DNA from: RGIG8244 sp045592785
GTDB taxonomy: Bacteria > Verrucomicrobiota > Lentisphaeria > Victivallales > UBA1829
Length of the DNA: 53,885 nt
Direction of reading: 5' to 3'
Assembly: GCA_045592785.1 (NCBI GenBank)
Contig: JAZNVL010000026.1
Location: forward strand, 1 to 53,885
Position 1 is the first letter of the stretch, and every line of letters starts with the position of its first letter. The position numbers and the translations under genes are program-made. The notes under the pieces were generated by a model. It saw only the letters and a program-made list of their open reading frames with translations. It had not been told where the DNA came from and did not search any database. Shown piece after piece: positions 42,172 through 50,458 of this stretch.

Positions 42172-42199
42172 TTGACAAATCAATTTTTTTAGGTATAAT
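42172..42199 (+). promoter_or_regulatory. Promoter for the pseudopilin gene
   Basis: -35 TTGACA (42172-42177), 16-nt spacer, -10 TATAAT (42194-42199); consensus-like. The segment 42135-42163 upstream is shared with the region before the 48944 gene. Confidence 0.75.
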
Positions 42200-42243
42200 A
42201 TTAAAAAAAATTACTTTCAAAACCGTAAACAAAAGGATTGAGA

Positions 42244-43014
42244 ATGATGAAAACGAAAGTTGTTTTAAGCCCTGCCTGCAGGCAGGTGAACCGACTCCGG
42301 TTCACCTTGATTGAATTGCTCGTTGTGATCGCTATCATCGCCATTCTGGCGGGTATGCTGATTCCTGCACTGGGTACCGCAAAAGGACACGCCACGCGTA
42401 CCTCCTGTGCCTCCAACATGCGTCAGCAGATGACGATCGCCGTCATGTATTCTCACGATTATGACGGCTTTTATCCGCCGTATTGTATCAGACTCTCCAT
42501 CGTGTGCTATTGGCCGTACTATCTGACAAAGCTCTATTTCAAGTATGATGACAAAAGCGGAAATCATGGCTGGTTGCCTCCGAAAGCCGTGTTGAAAACG
42601 AGAACACCCTTTGTCTGTCCCCAGCCGCATCCCATGAATTTTTCCGTGGATACCACCGCATCGACCGGGGGTACAAAGACGAACCGGAGTTATGGGATCG
42701 TTGCCGCTTTTTTTGTCAATCAGGCATCCAACGATAAAAAATACTGGAGTGCTCCCCGGATCAAAAATGTGAAAATACCGAAGGACTCTGTTATGTACTA
42801 TGATGGTTGGGGGAATGTTGACCGGCGTCCGATGACAAATTCCCGTAAGCCGTGGACATCCTCCAGTGGGTATGATCGCAACTGTGTGGGGTACTGGCAC
42901 AGTGATAAAGCAAACTATCTGTTTGTGGATGGTCATCTGGAAGCGCAGGAAACGATCTGCCGTCCGGTGACCTGGGAAGCCAACGGTAAAAACTACGACG
43001 ACTACCCCGGTTAA
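42244..43014 (+). CDS. Type II secretion-type pseudopilin with H-X9-DG motif
   Basis: 256 aa from ATG 42244 (AAAGGA SD). The first ~20 residues (MMKTKVVLSPACRQVNRLR) are a basic leader; then FTLIELLVVIAIIAILAGM, the prepilin N-methylation/TM helix. The residue before Phe is Arg rather than the usual Gly, as is common in Lentisphaerota. The C-terminal domain has the processing-associated motif WHSDKANYLFVDGH (His, nine residues, Asp-Gly). These proteins form or interact with pseudopili; large families occur in this phylum. Its leader is copied at the start of the next gene. Confidence 0.9.
   Translation: MMKTKVVLSPACRQVNRLRFTLIELLVVIAIIAILAGMLIPALGTAKGHATRTSCASNMRQQMTIAVMYSHDYDGFYPPYCIRLSIVCYWPYYLTKLYFKYDDKSGNHGWLPPKAVLKTRTPFVCPQPHPMNFSVDTTASTGGTKTNRSYGIVAAFFVNQASNDKKYWSAPRIKNVKIPKDSVMYYDGWGNVDRRPMTNSRKPWTSSSGYDRNCVGYWHSDKANYLFVDGHLEAQETICRPVTWEANGKNYDDYPG
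42271..42286. repeat. Perfect 16-bp palindrome in the pseudopilin leader codons
   Basis: CCTGCCTGCAGGCAGG, encoding part of PACRQV. In the copied leader at 43162 the same position reads GCTCATGGGCATG: the palindrome is lost but a shorter dyad remains. Confidence 0.8.
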
Positions 43015-43032
43015 TATCCCGTTGACCTTTTA

Positions 43033-43124
43033 TACGGATGAGTACGGATGAGTACGGAGTTTGAGGCTTCTTTTTTCTCCGTACCGATCCGTAAAAATCC
43101 GTAAAAATCCGTAAAAATCCGTAC
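43033..43124 (+). repeat. Decamer repeat/hairpin module, copy 2
   Basis: Two TACGGATGAG units (43033-43052), TACGGAG, then TTTGAGGCTTCTTTTTT and the arm CTCCGTACCGATCCGTA plus three AAAATCCGT units. Same layout as copies 1 and 3; the shortest array. Confidence 0.85.
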
Positions 43125-43161
43125 TTTCTGTTTGAACGATAGAAAAACATAAGGAATGTAA

Positions 43162-46100
43162 ATGATGAAAACGAAAGTTGTTTTAAGCTCTGCTCATGGG
43201 CATGTGAACCGACTCCGGTCTACCATGTTTGCAACCGCGATGGCGTGTCTGCTCCTTTCCGGCGTTGCCTGTGAGAAAACGGAACCGGAACCGAAGAAAA
43301 CGTCTGCGGTCAAGACCGAAAAGAAACAGGCGGCACTCCCTGCGCCTGCGCCGGTCCCGGAAGTGGTGTACGCCTCCGAGATCCCGTTGTTCGAAAACGG
43401 GCAGACTTCCTGGCAGGTGGTGATCCCCGCGACGGCTTCCAACGTCAATAAATTTTCGGCGGAAGAATTTGTGACGGCGATCAAAAAGATTTCCGGTGTG
43501 GAGATCCCGATCGTTTATGCGGACGATCTTCAGCCCGGCAATAACATCGTGATCGGCTCCCTGAAAGAAAACGAACTGGTCCGGAAAATGGCGCCCTTCC
43601 TGAGTTTGGATGAAGGGAATCTGCTGGATGATGCCATTGCGGTCCATACGGTTGCGGGGAACCTGTATCTTGCAGGGAACAATCCCCGGAGTGCGACCTA
43701 TGCCGTGTATCACTTCCTGCGGGAATATCTGGGTGTTCGCTGGTTCTGGCCGGGCAACGATGGTGAATTCATGCCGAAACGGGCATCTTTCAAGATTCCG
43801 GAGATCGCATTCAATTATCAGCCGCCGTTCCGCTACCGTGCGTTGACTCCGTGCGGGAATCACGGGAATCCTGTCATTGAGCTTGGCGTATTCCGCATGT
43901 TCATGAATGCGGGACTGCAGAACGGGAAAGTGAAAGCGAAGACGGGGACGGTCCGCCGTGTGGGCGGGCATAGCATTGGGATCGACTCCAAAGAGTTTGA
44001 CAAGCATCCGGACTGGTTTGCCATGATCGACGGGAAACGGCAGAAAGGCGGTGGTGTCGCCGGCTGCTGGTCCAATCCGGGATTCAATCAGCATGTACTG
44101 GATCGTCATGCCAAATCGATCCGGGCGTCCAATGCGGAGATCCTCTGCGCGTTCCCCTACGACACGACACAACGCTGTCAGTGTCCGGACTGCACGAAGA
44201 TCCCGAACGTCTCTGCGCGCTGGTATGTTTATTACGCCAAGATGGTGAAAGAACTTCAGAAGGAATTCCCCGGACTCCGTGCTGCCGGGATCGCCTATCA
44301 GGAGTTCCGCAACATCCCGGATCTGCCGAAAGAAGATCTGCAATACCTGGAATATGTGGAATACTGCATGTATAACCGCTGTTACGTCCACCCGTTCGAC
44401 GATGAAACGTGTCCGACCAACAGGAAAGCGATGGCGCATGTCATGCAGTGGAAAGAGAAAGCCACGATGGGCGTGTACGGATACGAGTTTGACGTATTCG
44501 ACCGGGAAATGTATCTGCCCATCCACAATCAGTTTGCACTTTCCGCGAAGACCTACCGCAAACTGAATATGATGCGTCTCAAAACGGAATACCCCGCCCG
44601 TTTGCAGAAGAAAGGGATGAAGAAAGATTCCGCTGCCTACATCATCGCCCGTTTGAGCGCTTATGTATTCGCCATGACAGCCTGGAATCCGGATCTTGAT
44701 GTGAAAGAGCTCGTGCGGGACTTCTGCAAGTACGTTTACGGGGCAGGGGCGGATGCCATGTATGAATATCACATGACCATGGCATCGTATTGGGATAGTA
44801 TGAAACAGCATCCTACCTACTTCGGGGCAAGCCCGGATCACATTTCCACCCGTCTGTTGAGTTTCAACCGGATCCGTGCCATGAAGACACTGCTCCGGAA
44901 CGCAGAAAAAGCGGTCGCCGCCATGCCGGATGAAGAGGCACGCAAACGGGCAGCCGTGGAAGTTGAAGTCGACAGATGTCTTTTTGCGGATTGGGAAAGG
45001 ATCTACAACCTGGCACAGAGCGAAGTCTTTACGCTGAACCTGCCGAAATGTCCGACGGATTTCGATTTCAATAAAATCGACAAACAACCCGTTTCCAGCA
45101 TCAATCACACCCATAAACCCACCGATGTCCGGCTGTTCTGGTCCGATGAAGGTCTGCACATCCGCGTGGTGTGCAAAGAAGCCGGCATGGATACACTCGC
45201 ACTTGGAAAAGCGGGCCGCGATGTCGCGTTGTCCGGTGCCGGTGTGGAGATCGTTATCGATACGAATGACGGCAGTCCGCTCCGTCATCTCGGGGTCACT
45301 CCTGCCGGCGGAACGTATGATGCTGTCGGGGATGATACCTCCTGGAATCCGGACTGGAAAGTCACGGTGAAACACAACCGGAAAGAAGACCATTGGATCG
45401 CCGAATGTTTCCTGCCCTTTGCGGCGTTCGGTGATACAGTTCCGGTGAACGGGACCCAGTGGAAGATGAGTATCATCCGCCGTGCAACGGGAAGTGCGGA
45501 AGCCTGCGCATTCACCGCAGTTCCGGATAAAGAATACAACAATCTTGCGATCATCAACTTCTCCACCGTGGCGAAACCGGGGAAAACCGTGGTGATCATC
45601 TCCCGCGATCCGAAGACGCCCAGCGGATTCTACACCCGTACACGGAATGAACTTGTCGCCAACGGCTGGCAGGCACAGAATATCCGTGGCGAAGAGGAAC
45701 TGAAGAAGGCGAATCTGGAAGACGTGGGCTTGATCGTGTATGAAACGTACCAGAACAAGATCACGCCGGAAACCTTCCGTCAGGTCGTCCTGCCTGCGGT
45801 GAAGAACGGTACGGTCATTTATTTCTGGGCGTATTACTGGCTTGACAAACTCCATCTCTTCTTCGATGATCCCACTTATAAGATGGGATATTTGGACAGC
45901 ACAAGCCGGATGCGCCGTTATTCCTATATCCATCCTTTCCTTACCACCGCGCCCAACAAGTTCCCCAATATCACCACACCGGCGGGCGTGCTGCTTCCCG
46001 CTTCGCCGGAAAGCTGGGAAGTTCTGGCGAAACAGCCCGACAAAACCTTGCAGGACCGACCCTGCATCGTCTGCCGTCCCTGCGGAAAAGGGCTGGTGGT

Positions 46101-46215
46101 GATTTCCGGCGGATTGTTTGGGAATACGGTCCGTCTGATGAACGCGATCATTGAGTATAACAAAGTCGTCAAACGTGATGGCGTAAAAGCGACAAAAAAG
46201 AAAGACAAGAAATGA
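43162..46215 (+). CDS. Large secreted DUF4838-type protein with C-terminal CBM9-like and extra domain (lipoprotein-like)
   Basis: 1017 aa. Residues 1-20 (MMKTKVVLSSAHGHVNRLR) duplicate the pseudopilin leader; then MFATAMACLLLSGVAC, a lipoprotein signal with Cys37 in the lipobox, so ATG 43225 is an alternative start. Residues ~55-200 resemble the N-terminal domain of alpha-glucuronidase/GH20-type enzymes, ~210-600 the DUF4838 region (RWFWPGNDGEFMP, HPDWFAMIDGK, CQCPDC), and ~645-790 a CBM9-like domain (PTDVRLFWSDEGLHIRVV). Residues ~800-1000 are an extra alpha/beta domain (KTVVIISRDPKTPSGF, CRPCGKGLVVISGG). It probably acts on a polysaccharide at the outer surface; the substrate is unknown. 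53% GC or more, like its paralogue. Confidence 0.82.
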   Translation: MMKTKVVLSSAHGHVNRLRSTMFATAMACLLLSGVACEKTEPEPKKTSAVKTEKKQAALPAPAPVPEVVYASEIPLFENGQTSWQVVIPATASNVNKFSAEEFVTAIKKISGVEIPIVYADDLQPGNNIVIGSLKENELVRKMAPFLSLDEGNLLDDAIAVHTVAGNLYLAGNNPRSATYAVYHFLREYLGVRWFWPGNDGEFMPKRASFKIPEIAFNYQPPFRYRALTPCGNHGNPVIELGVFRMFMNAGLQNGKVKAKTGTVRRVGGHSIGIDSKEFDKHPDWFAMIDGKRQKGGGVAGCWSNPGFNQHVLDRHAKSIRASNAEILCAFPYDTTQRCQCPDCTKIPNVSARWYVYYAKMVKELQKEFPGLRAAGIAYQEFRNIPDLPKEDLQYLEYVEYCMYNRCYVHPFDDETCPTNRKAMAHVMQWKEKATMGVYGYEFDVFDREMYLPIHNQFALSAKTYRKLNMMRLKTEYPARLQKKGMKKDSAAYIIARLSAYVFAMTAWNPDLDVKELVRDFCKYVYGAGADAMYEYHMTMASYWDSMKQHPTYFGASPDHISTRLLSFNRIRAMKTLLRNAEKAVAAMPDEEARKRAAVEVEVDRCLFADWERIYNLAQSEVFTLNLPKCPTDFDFNKIDKQPVSSINHTHKPTDVRLFWSDEGLHIRVVCKEAGMDTLALGKAGRDVALSGAGVEIVIDTNDGSPLRHLGVTPAGGTYDAVGDDTSWNPDWKVTVKHNRKEDHWIAECFLPFAAFGDTVPVNGTQWKMSIIRRATGSAEACAFTAVPDKEYNNLAIINFSTVAKPGKTVVIISRDPKTPSGFYTRTRNELVANGWQAQNIRGEEELKKANLEDVGLIVYETYQNKITPETFRQVVLPAVKNGTVIYFWAYYWLDKLHLFFDDPTYKMGYLDSTSRMRRYSYIHPFLTTAPNKFPNITTPAGVLLPASPESWEVLAKQPDKTLQDRPCIVCRPCGKGLVVISGGLFGNTVRLMNAIIEYNKVVKRDGVKATKKKDKK

Positions 46216-46235
46216 AAAAAGAAAGACAAGAAATG
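46194..46235 (+). repeat. 21-bp tandem duplication at the junction of the two DUF4838 genes
   Basis: Two identical 21-bp units (46194-46214 and 46215-46235), each ending in AAGAAATG. The first carries the end of the upstream gene and an ATG, the second gives the ATG most likely used by the downstream gene. Confidence 0.9.
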
Positions 46236-48470
46236 AAAAAGACATTCCTGACTTTGGCGGTCTGCATGGCTGGAGCCTGTCTGACAGCATCCCCGCTGTT
46301 CGAAAAGGGGAAAAGCGATTGGAAAGTCGTGATCCCTGTGAATGCAACGGCACAAAACAAGTATGCAGCCGGGGAATTCGCCACGGCGGTGAAGAAGATC
46401 TCCGGCGTCGAGATCCCGGTGATCGAAGCCGATACGGTTGCCGCCGGGAATCATGTGGTGATCGGTGCGGTCAAAACTGCACTCATCGGGAAAAAGGCGG
46501 AAGCCTTGAAACTGCAGAACGCAAATCCTGCGGATGATGAGATCGCGGTGTATACCCTTGACGGCAATCTGTATCTTGCGGGGAGCAATCCGCGCAGTGC
46601 GACGTTTGCTGTGTATCACTTCCTGCGGGAATACCTGGGCGTACGCTGGCTCTGGCCCGGTGCCGACGGCGAATTCATGCCCGCAAAGGAATCATTCACC
46701 GTGCCGGAAATCAAATTCAATTACAAGGCACAGATCCGTTACCGTTCGTTGACTCCGTGCGGGAATCACGGGGATTACATGGTGGAACAGGGCGTGTTCC
46801 GTATGTTCATGAATTCCGGTCTGATCAACGGGAAACTGTATAAAAAGACAGGCTCGGTCGTCACCGCAGGAACTCATTCTGTCGGGATCGACTCCAAAGA
46901 TTTCGACAAGCATCCGGACTGGTTTGCCGTGATCGGCGGCAAACGCCGTGCCAAGGAAGGGGGCTCCGGCTGCTGGTCCAATCCGGAATTCACGAAGTTC
47001 ATCGTGGAGCGCCATGTGAATATGATCAAACGGAGCGGTGCGGAACTGCTCTGTGCGTTCCCCGCCGACACCACCATGCGTTGTGAATGTCCGAAATGTA
47101 CCGTACACCCCAACCGGTCCGCACGCTGGTATATCTACTACGCCAAACTGATCGAAGAGATCAAAAAAGAATGTCCGGATATCCGGGCGGCAGGTCTGGC
47201 GTACCAGGAATTCCGTGCGATCCCCGACATCCCGGTGACGGGATTGGAATATGTGGAGTACTGTCTTTACAACCGCTGCTATATTCACGGGATGAACGAT
47301 CCGGCGTGTTCGGTCAATAAGAATGCATTGGATGAGATCAAACGCTGGCAGCAGAAAGCCCCCATGGGGATTTACGGCTATGAGTTTGACATTTTCAATA
47401 CGGGAATGTATCTGCCCATGCACAATCAGTTTGCGAAATCCTCCCGCTTCTTCCGCGATAACAAAATGGTCCGCGTGAAAACGGAATACCTCGCACGCCG
47501 TCCGAAAAAAGGCGCGGGAAGAGAAACCGCCGATTATATCTGTATCCGGCTGCCCGCTTATGTTTTTGCCATGACGGTCTGGAATCCGGATCTGGATGTG
47601 AACGACATCGTGAAAGACTTCTGCAAATACGTTTATGCGGCAGGCGCGGATGCCATGTATGAATATCATACCTCCATGGGGAAATATTGGGATGCCATGG
47701 ATCTGCATATCAGTTACTTCGGCACGACTCCCAACGGCTGCTCCATCAATCTGCTGAATCCCGAACGGATCAAAGCCATGTCCGCATTGCTGGATAAAGC
47801 GGAAAAAGCCATTGCCGCCATGCCGGACGAAAAGGCGCGTATCAGAGCGGCAGCCGATCTGGCAGTGGATCAGTTCTACTTCCGGAAATGGGTGGATACC
47901 TACGAAAAGACCGCGGGCAAAGCCTACATCCTGAATCTGCCGAAACATCCGGAAGGAACCGATTTCGACAAACTGCCCCAGCTGCCTGTCACCAGTCATA
48001 ACAACAAACACAAGCCCACCGATGTCCGTATGTACTGGTCCGAAAAAGGACTCCATTTCCGTGTTATCAACAGGGAAGCCAATCTTCCCGAACTGATCCG
48101 CGGGGAACAGGGCCGTGATGTGCATTTCTGGAATCATGCCAACGTGGAATTCTTCCTGGACCTGGGCGATGGTATGCCCTTCCGGCAGCTGGGTGTCAAC
48201 ATCGCAGGCGGAACCTATGATGCCATCGGAAACGACAAGGGCGGCTGGAATCCCAACTGGACCGCAACGGTGAAAGAAGACAAAGCCAACGACACCTGGT
48301 CAGTGGAAGTTTTTCTGCCCTTCACGGATTTCGGCGGCGTTGTTCCCACACCCGGAAAGACCCAGTGGAAGATCAATATCATCCGGAACCGTGCAGGCGG
48401 AGCGGAATGTTGCGGTTTCCCCGCGCCGGTGTATCGTGACCTGGATATGGGCGCATATATCAAGTTCTGA
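46233..48470 (+). CDS. Secreted DUF4838-type protein, shorter paralogue
   Basis: 745 aa from ATG 46233; ATG 46212, overlapping the upstream stop, is also possible and arises from a 21-bp duplication. Signal peptide MKKTFLTLAVCMAGACLTA. It is strikingly similar over its whole length to residues ~50-790 of the upstream protein (LFEKGKSDWKVVIPV, FLREYLGVRWLWPGADGEFMP, CWSNPEF, CECPKC, PTDVRMYWSEKGLHFRV), ending after the CBM9-like domain and lacking the extra C-terminal domain. A tandem duplication with later loss or gain of the C-terminal domain is likely. Transcribed with the upstream gene and followed by a terminator. Confidence 0.83.
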   Translation: MKKTFLTLAVCMAGACLTASPLFEKGKSDWKVVIPVNATAQNKYAAGEFATAVKKISGVEIPVIEADTVAAGNHVVIGAVKTALIGKKAEALKLQNANPADDEIAVYTLDGNLYLAGSNPRSATFAVYHFLREYLGVRWLWPGADGEFMPAKESFTVPEIKFNYKAQIRYRSLTPCGNHGDYMVEQGVFRMFMNSGLINGKLYKKTGSVVTAGTHSVGIDSKDFDKHPDWFAVIGGKRRAKEGGSGCWSNPEFTKFIVERHVNMIKRSGAELLCAFPADTTMRCECPKCTVHPNRSARWYIYYAKLIEEIKKECPDIRAAGLAYQEFRAIPDIPVTGLEYVEYCLYNRCYIHGMNDPACSVNKNALDEIKRWQQKAPMGIYGYEFDIFNTGMYLPMHNQFAKSSRFFRDNKMVRVKTEYLARRPKKGAGRETADYICIRLPAYVFAMTVWNPDLDVNDIVKDFCKYVYAAGADAMYEYHTSMGKYWDAMDLHISYFGTTPNGCSINLLNPERIKAMSALLDKAEKAIAAMPDEKARIRAAADLAVDQFYFRKWVDTYEKTAGKAYILNLPKHPEGTDFDKLPQLPVTSHNNKHKPTDVRMYWSEKGLHFRVINREANLPELIRGEQGRDVHFWNHANVEFFLDLGDGMPFRQLGVNIAGGTYDAIGNDKGGWNPNWTATVKEDKANDTWSVEVFLPFTDFGGVVPTPGKTQWKINIIRNRAGGAECCGFPAPVYRDLDMGAYIKF

Positions 48471-48492
48471 TAAAGCGCAGCAATATAAACCG

Positions 48493-48533
48493 GACTCCAT
48501 TTCAGTGAAATACTGATTTGGAGTCTTTTTTTT
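48493..48533 (+). terminator. Rho-independent terminator of the DUF4838 operon
   Basis: Stem GACTCCA...CAG / CTG...TGGAGTC with a small internal mismatch (48493-48505, 48513-48525), followed by T8. Confidence 0.8.
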
Positions 48534-48537
48534 GTGG

Positions 48538-48789
48538 AACGGATGGGTACGGATGGGAACGGATGAGTACGGATGAGTACGGATGAGTACGGATGAGTAC
48601 GGATGAGTACGGATGGGAACGGATGAGTACGGATGAGTACGGATGAGTACGGATGAGTACGGATGAGTACGGATTGGTACGGATTGGTACGGATTAGTAC
48701 GGATTAGTACGGATGAGTACGGATGAGTACGGAGTTTGAGGCTTCTTTTTTCTCCGTACCGATCCGTAAAGATCCGTAAAAATCCGTAC
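48538..48789 (+). repeat. Decamer repeat/hairpin module, copy 3 (longest array)
   Basis: Nineteen 10-bp units of consensus TACGGATGAG with variants (GGG, TTGG, TTAG endings, and AACGGA starts) from 48538 to 48727. They are followed by TACGGAG, TTTGAGGCTTCTTTTTT and the arm CTCCGTACCGATCCGTA with further ATCCGTA copies. It lies between the terminator and the promoter of the GH32-like gene. Confidence 0.9.
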
Positions 48790-48839
48790 TTTTTTTCATG
48801 TGTATCACAAAATAACAATAAAATGCAACAAGTTTACAC

Positions 48840-48868
48840 TTGTATTTTGCATGTTTATGTGGTATCTT
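48840..48868 (+). promoter_or_regulatory. Promoter region of the GH32-like gene with inverted repeats
   Basis: -35 TTGTAT (48840-48845), 17-nt spacer, -10 TATCTT (48863-48868). An inverted repeat GTTTATGT (48853-48860) / ACATAAAC (48878-48885) brackets the -10, and GGTA-TCT-TACC overlaps it; a repressor or activator site is possible. Confidence 0.45.
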
Positions 48869-48943
48869 ACCAGTAAAACATAAACGATATGGGAACAGCT
48901 TTGTCCCCATTTGAAAAAGCTTATATAAACGAAGGAAACCAGC

Positions 48944-50257
48944 ATGAGCAATACCGGTTTGAACCATTGGAAGCCAGGCGGAAATACATTTTTCGCCGGG
49001 GATTGTATGCCGTTCTGTAAGGATGGCGTTTTTCATTTGTACTATCTGCTTGATTGCGGTCATCACAATCATCCCATCATCGGCGGACTCGGCGGACACC
49101 AGTATGCCCATGCCGTGAGTACAGACCTGATCCATTGGGAACACAAACCCATTGCCCTGGGTGTTGATTTGAGCGTGGGCAAATGCAGCAACTGTACCGG
49201 TTCCATGCTGGAAGTCGATGGGAAGATCTTCGTGTTCTTCTCCGAACGTTCCATGTTCTATTCCGGCGAACAGCTCCGTATCGGTGTCAGTTATGACGGC
49301 GGCGATCACTTCGAAAACTGGGATCATATTCCCGAATTGACTCCTCCCGCCGATTGCTACGGACAGTTCCGTGATCCCCAGGTCTTCCGTACCGATGACG
49401 GACTGATCCACCTGCTGATGTCCTCCGGCTGCAAAACGGATGGATTCCGTCACGGTAAAGTGGCACATTACACCACAAAAGATATGATCCATTACGAAGA
49501 ACATGAACCCTGGCTCACCACCGACGGTATTCCGGAATGTGCCGATTACTTTGAATGGAATGGCAAATATTATTATTCCTGCAATATCTCCTGGGAAACG
49601 TTCTTCCATATTTCCGATTCCCCCCTCGGTCCCTGGACAAAAACTGTGCCCTATGCTCCCGCATCCCGTTTCTGCGCTGTGATGAAGACCGCGCCCTGGA
49701 AAGACGGACGCCGTATCGGTGTGGGCTGGGTCCCCTCTCTGGTGAACGGACATCACATCTTCGGCGGCAGGATCGTTTTCCGCGAACTCGTTCAGAAGCC
49801 GGATGGTTCCCTCGGGACGATGTTCCTCAATGAAGTGCTGCCCTGTGATTTCGTGAAGAAGACCGACGGTTTCGCGGTCAGCAAGTCCGCAGGGTTCAGC
49901 GTGAAGAATCTCGGGGAAGTCCCCAGAAACTTCCGCATGGACGGCGTGCTGAAATTCAAGCCCGGCACCAGAAAATTCGGGTTCGTCGTCATGGAAGAGA
50001 AACAGGATTACAGAGCGTTCATCACGTTCAATCCGGAAAAAAATTCCGTGAGTATGCTGGGCACAAGCATTGTGGAAGTTCCTTTCGAAAACAACGAGAT
50101 CCGTTTCCGTTTCGTGCGGACTTCGAACGTGCTTGACCTGGAAATCAACGGGGATCGCACCATCGTGACAGAATACTATGACATGCAGGAAAGCGTGGTG
50201 TCATTCTTTGTCGACAGCGGTGCAATTGAAGTCAGCGAGATCAATTTCTACAACTGA
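48944..50257 (+). CDS. GH32-like glycoside hydrolase (five-bladed beta-propeller, clan GH-J type)
   Basis: 437 aa, no signal peptide, so cytoplasmic. N-terminal propeller with HLYYLLDCGHHNH, the GH32 'RDP' motif in YGQFRDPQVF and the EC-type acid/base region in IPECADYFEWNGKYYYS. The C-terminal ~130 residues form a beta-sandwich-like domain (KFGFVVMEEKQDYRAFITF). The first Asp motif (NDPNG in invertases) is altered to AGDCMPFCKDG. Family activity is hydrolysis of beta-fructosides; here the real substrate could differ because of the altered motif. Own promoter with inverted repeats and own terminator. Confidence 0.82.
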   Translation: MSNTGLNHWKPGGNTFFAGDCMPFCKDGVFHLYYLLDCGHHNHPIIGGLGGHQYAHAVSTDLIHWEHKPIALGVDLSVGKCSNCTGSMLEVDGKIFVFFSERSMFYSGEQLRIGVSYDGGDHFENWDHIPELTPPADCYGQFRDPQVFRTDDGLIHLLMSSGCKTDGFRHGKVAHYTTKDMIHYEEHEPWLTTDGIPECADYFEWNGKYYYSCNISWETFFHISDSPLGPWTKTVPYAPASRFCAVMKTAPWKDGRRIGVGWVPSLVNGHHIFGGRIVFRELVQKPDGSLGTMFLNEVLPCDFVKKTDGFAVSKSAGFSVKNLGEVPRNFRMDGVLKFKPGTRKFGFVVMEEKQDYRAFITFNPEKNSVSMLGTSIVEVPFENNEIRFRFVRTSNVLDLEINGDRTIVTEYYDMQESVVSFFVDSGAIEVSEINFYN

Positions 50258-50284
50258 CCTCACACACTCTCTGCGTTAAGACAG

Positions 50285-50320
50285 CGGCTGCAGAACGATT
50301 CGTTTTGCAGCCGTTTTTTG
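50285..50320 (+). terminator. Rho-independent terminator of the GH32-like gene
   Basis: Stem CGGCTGCA (50285-50292) / TGCAGCCG (50306-50313) followed by TTTTTTG. Confidence 0.85.
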
Positions 50321-50381
50321 TTGTTTTTGCGGAAAACGGTCAAATAACATTTCTTTTCTATGTATTTTTTAAGATTTTAAC

Positions 50382-50409
50382 TTGCACATTTGCTTTTTTG
50401 CAGTAAATT
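50382..50409 (+). promoter_or_regulatory. Promoter for lon
   Basis: -35 TTGCAC (50382-50387), 16-nt spacer, -10 TAAATT (50404-50409). Nothing resembling a heat-shock (CIRCE) element is seen. Confidence 0.4.
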
Positions 50410-50458
50410 ACCATGGTAACACAGATAGAGTAACAACCGGAGGGGGATAAAGGCTATT

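Noticed and set aside
43183..46353. 1056-codon open frame on the minus strand opposite the DUF4838 genes
   Set aside because: It spans two clearly coding genes in antisense, has no start signals and no recognisable domain.
48538..48727. CRISPR array
   Set aside because: Units are 10 bp and contiguous with no spacers, and there are no cas genes; it is a minisatellite-type tandem repeat.
48300..48818. Protein with repeated Thr-His-Pro-Tyr-Ser-Ser-Val-Leu-Ile-Arg units
   Set aside because: It is only the translation of the 10-bp tandem array on the minus strand.
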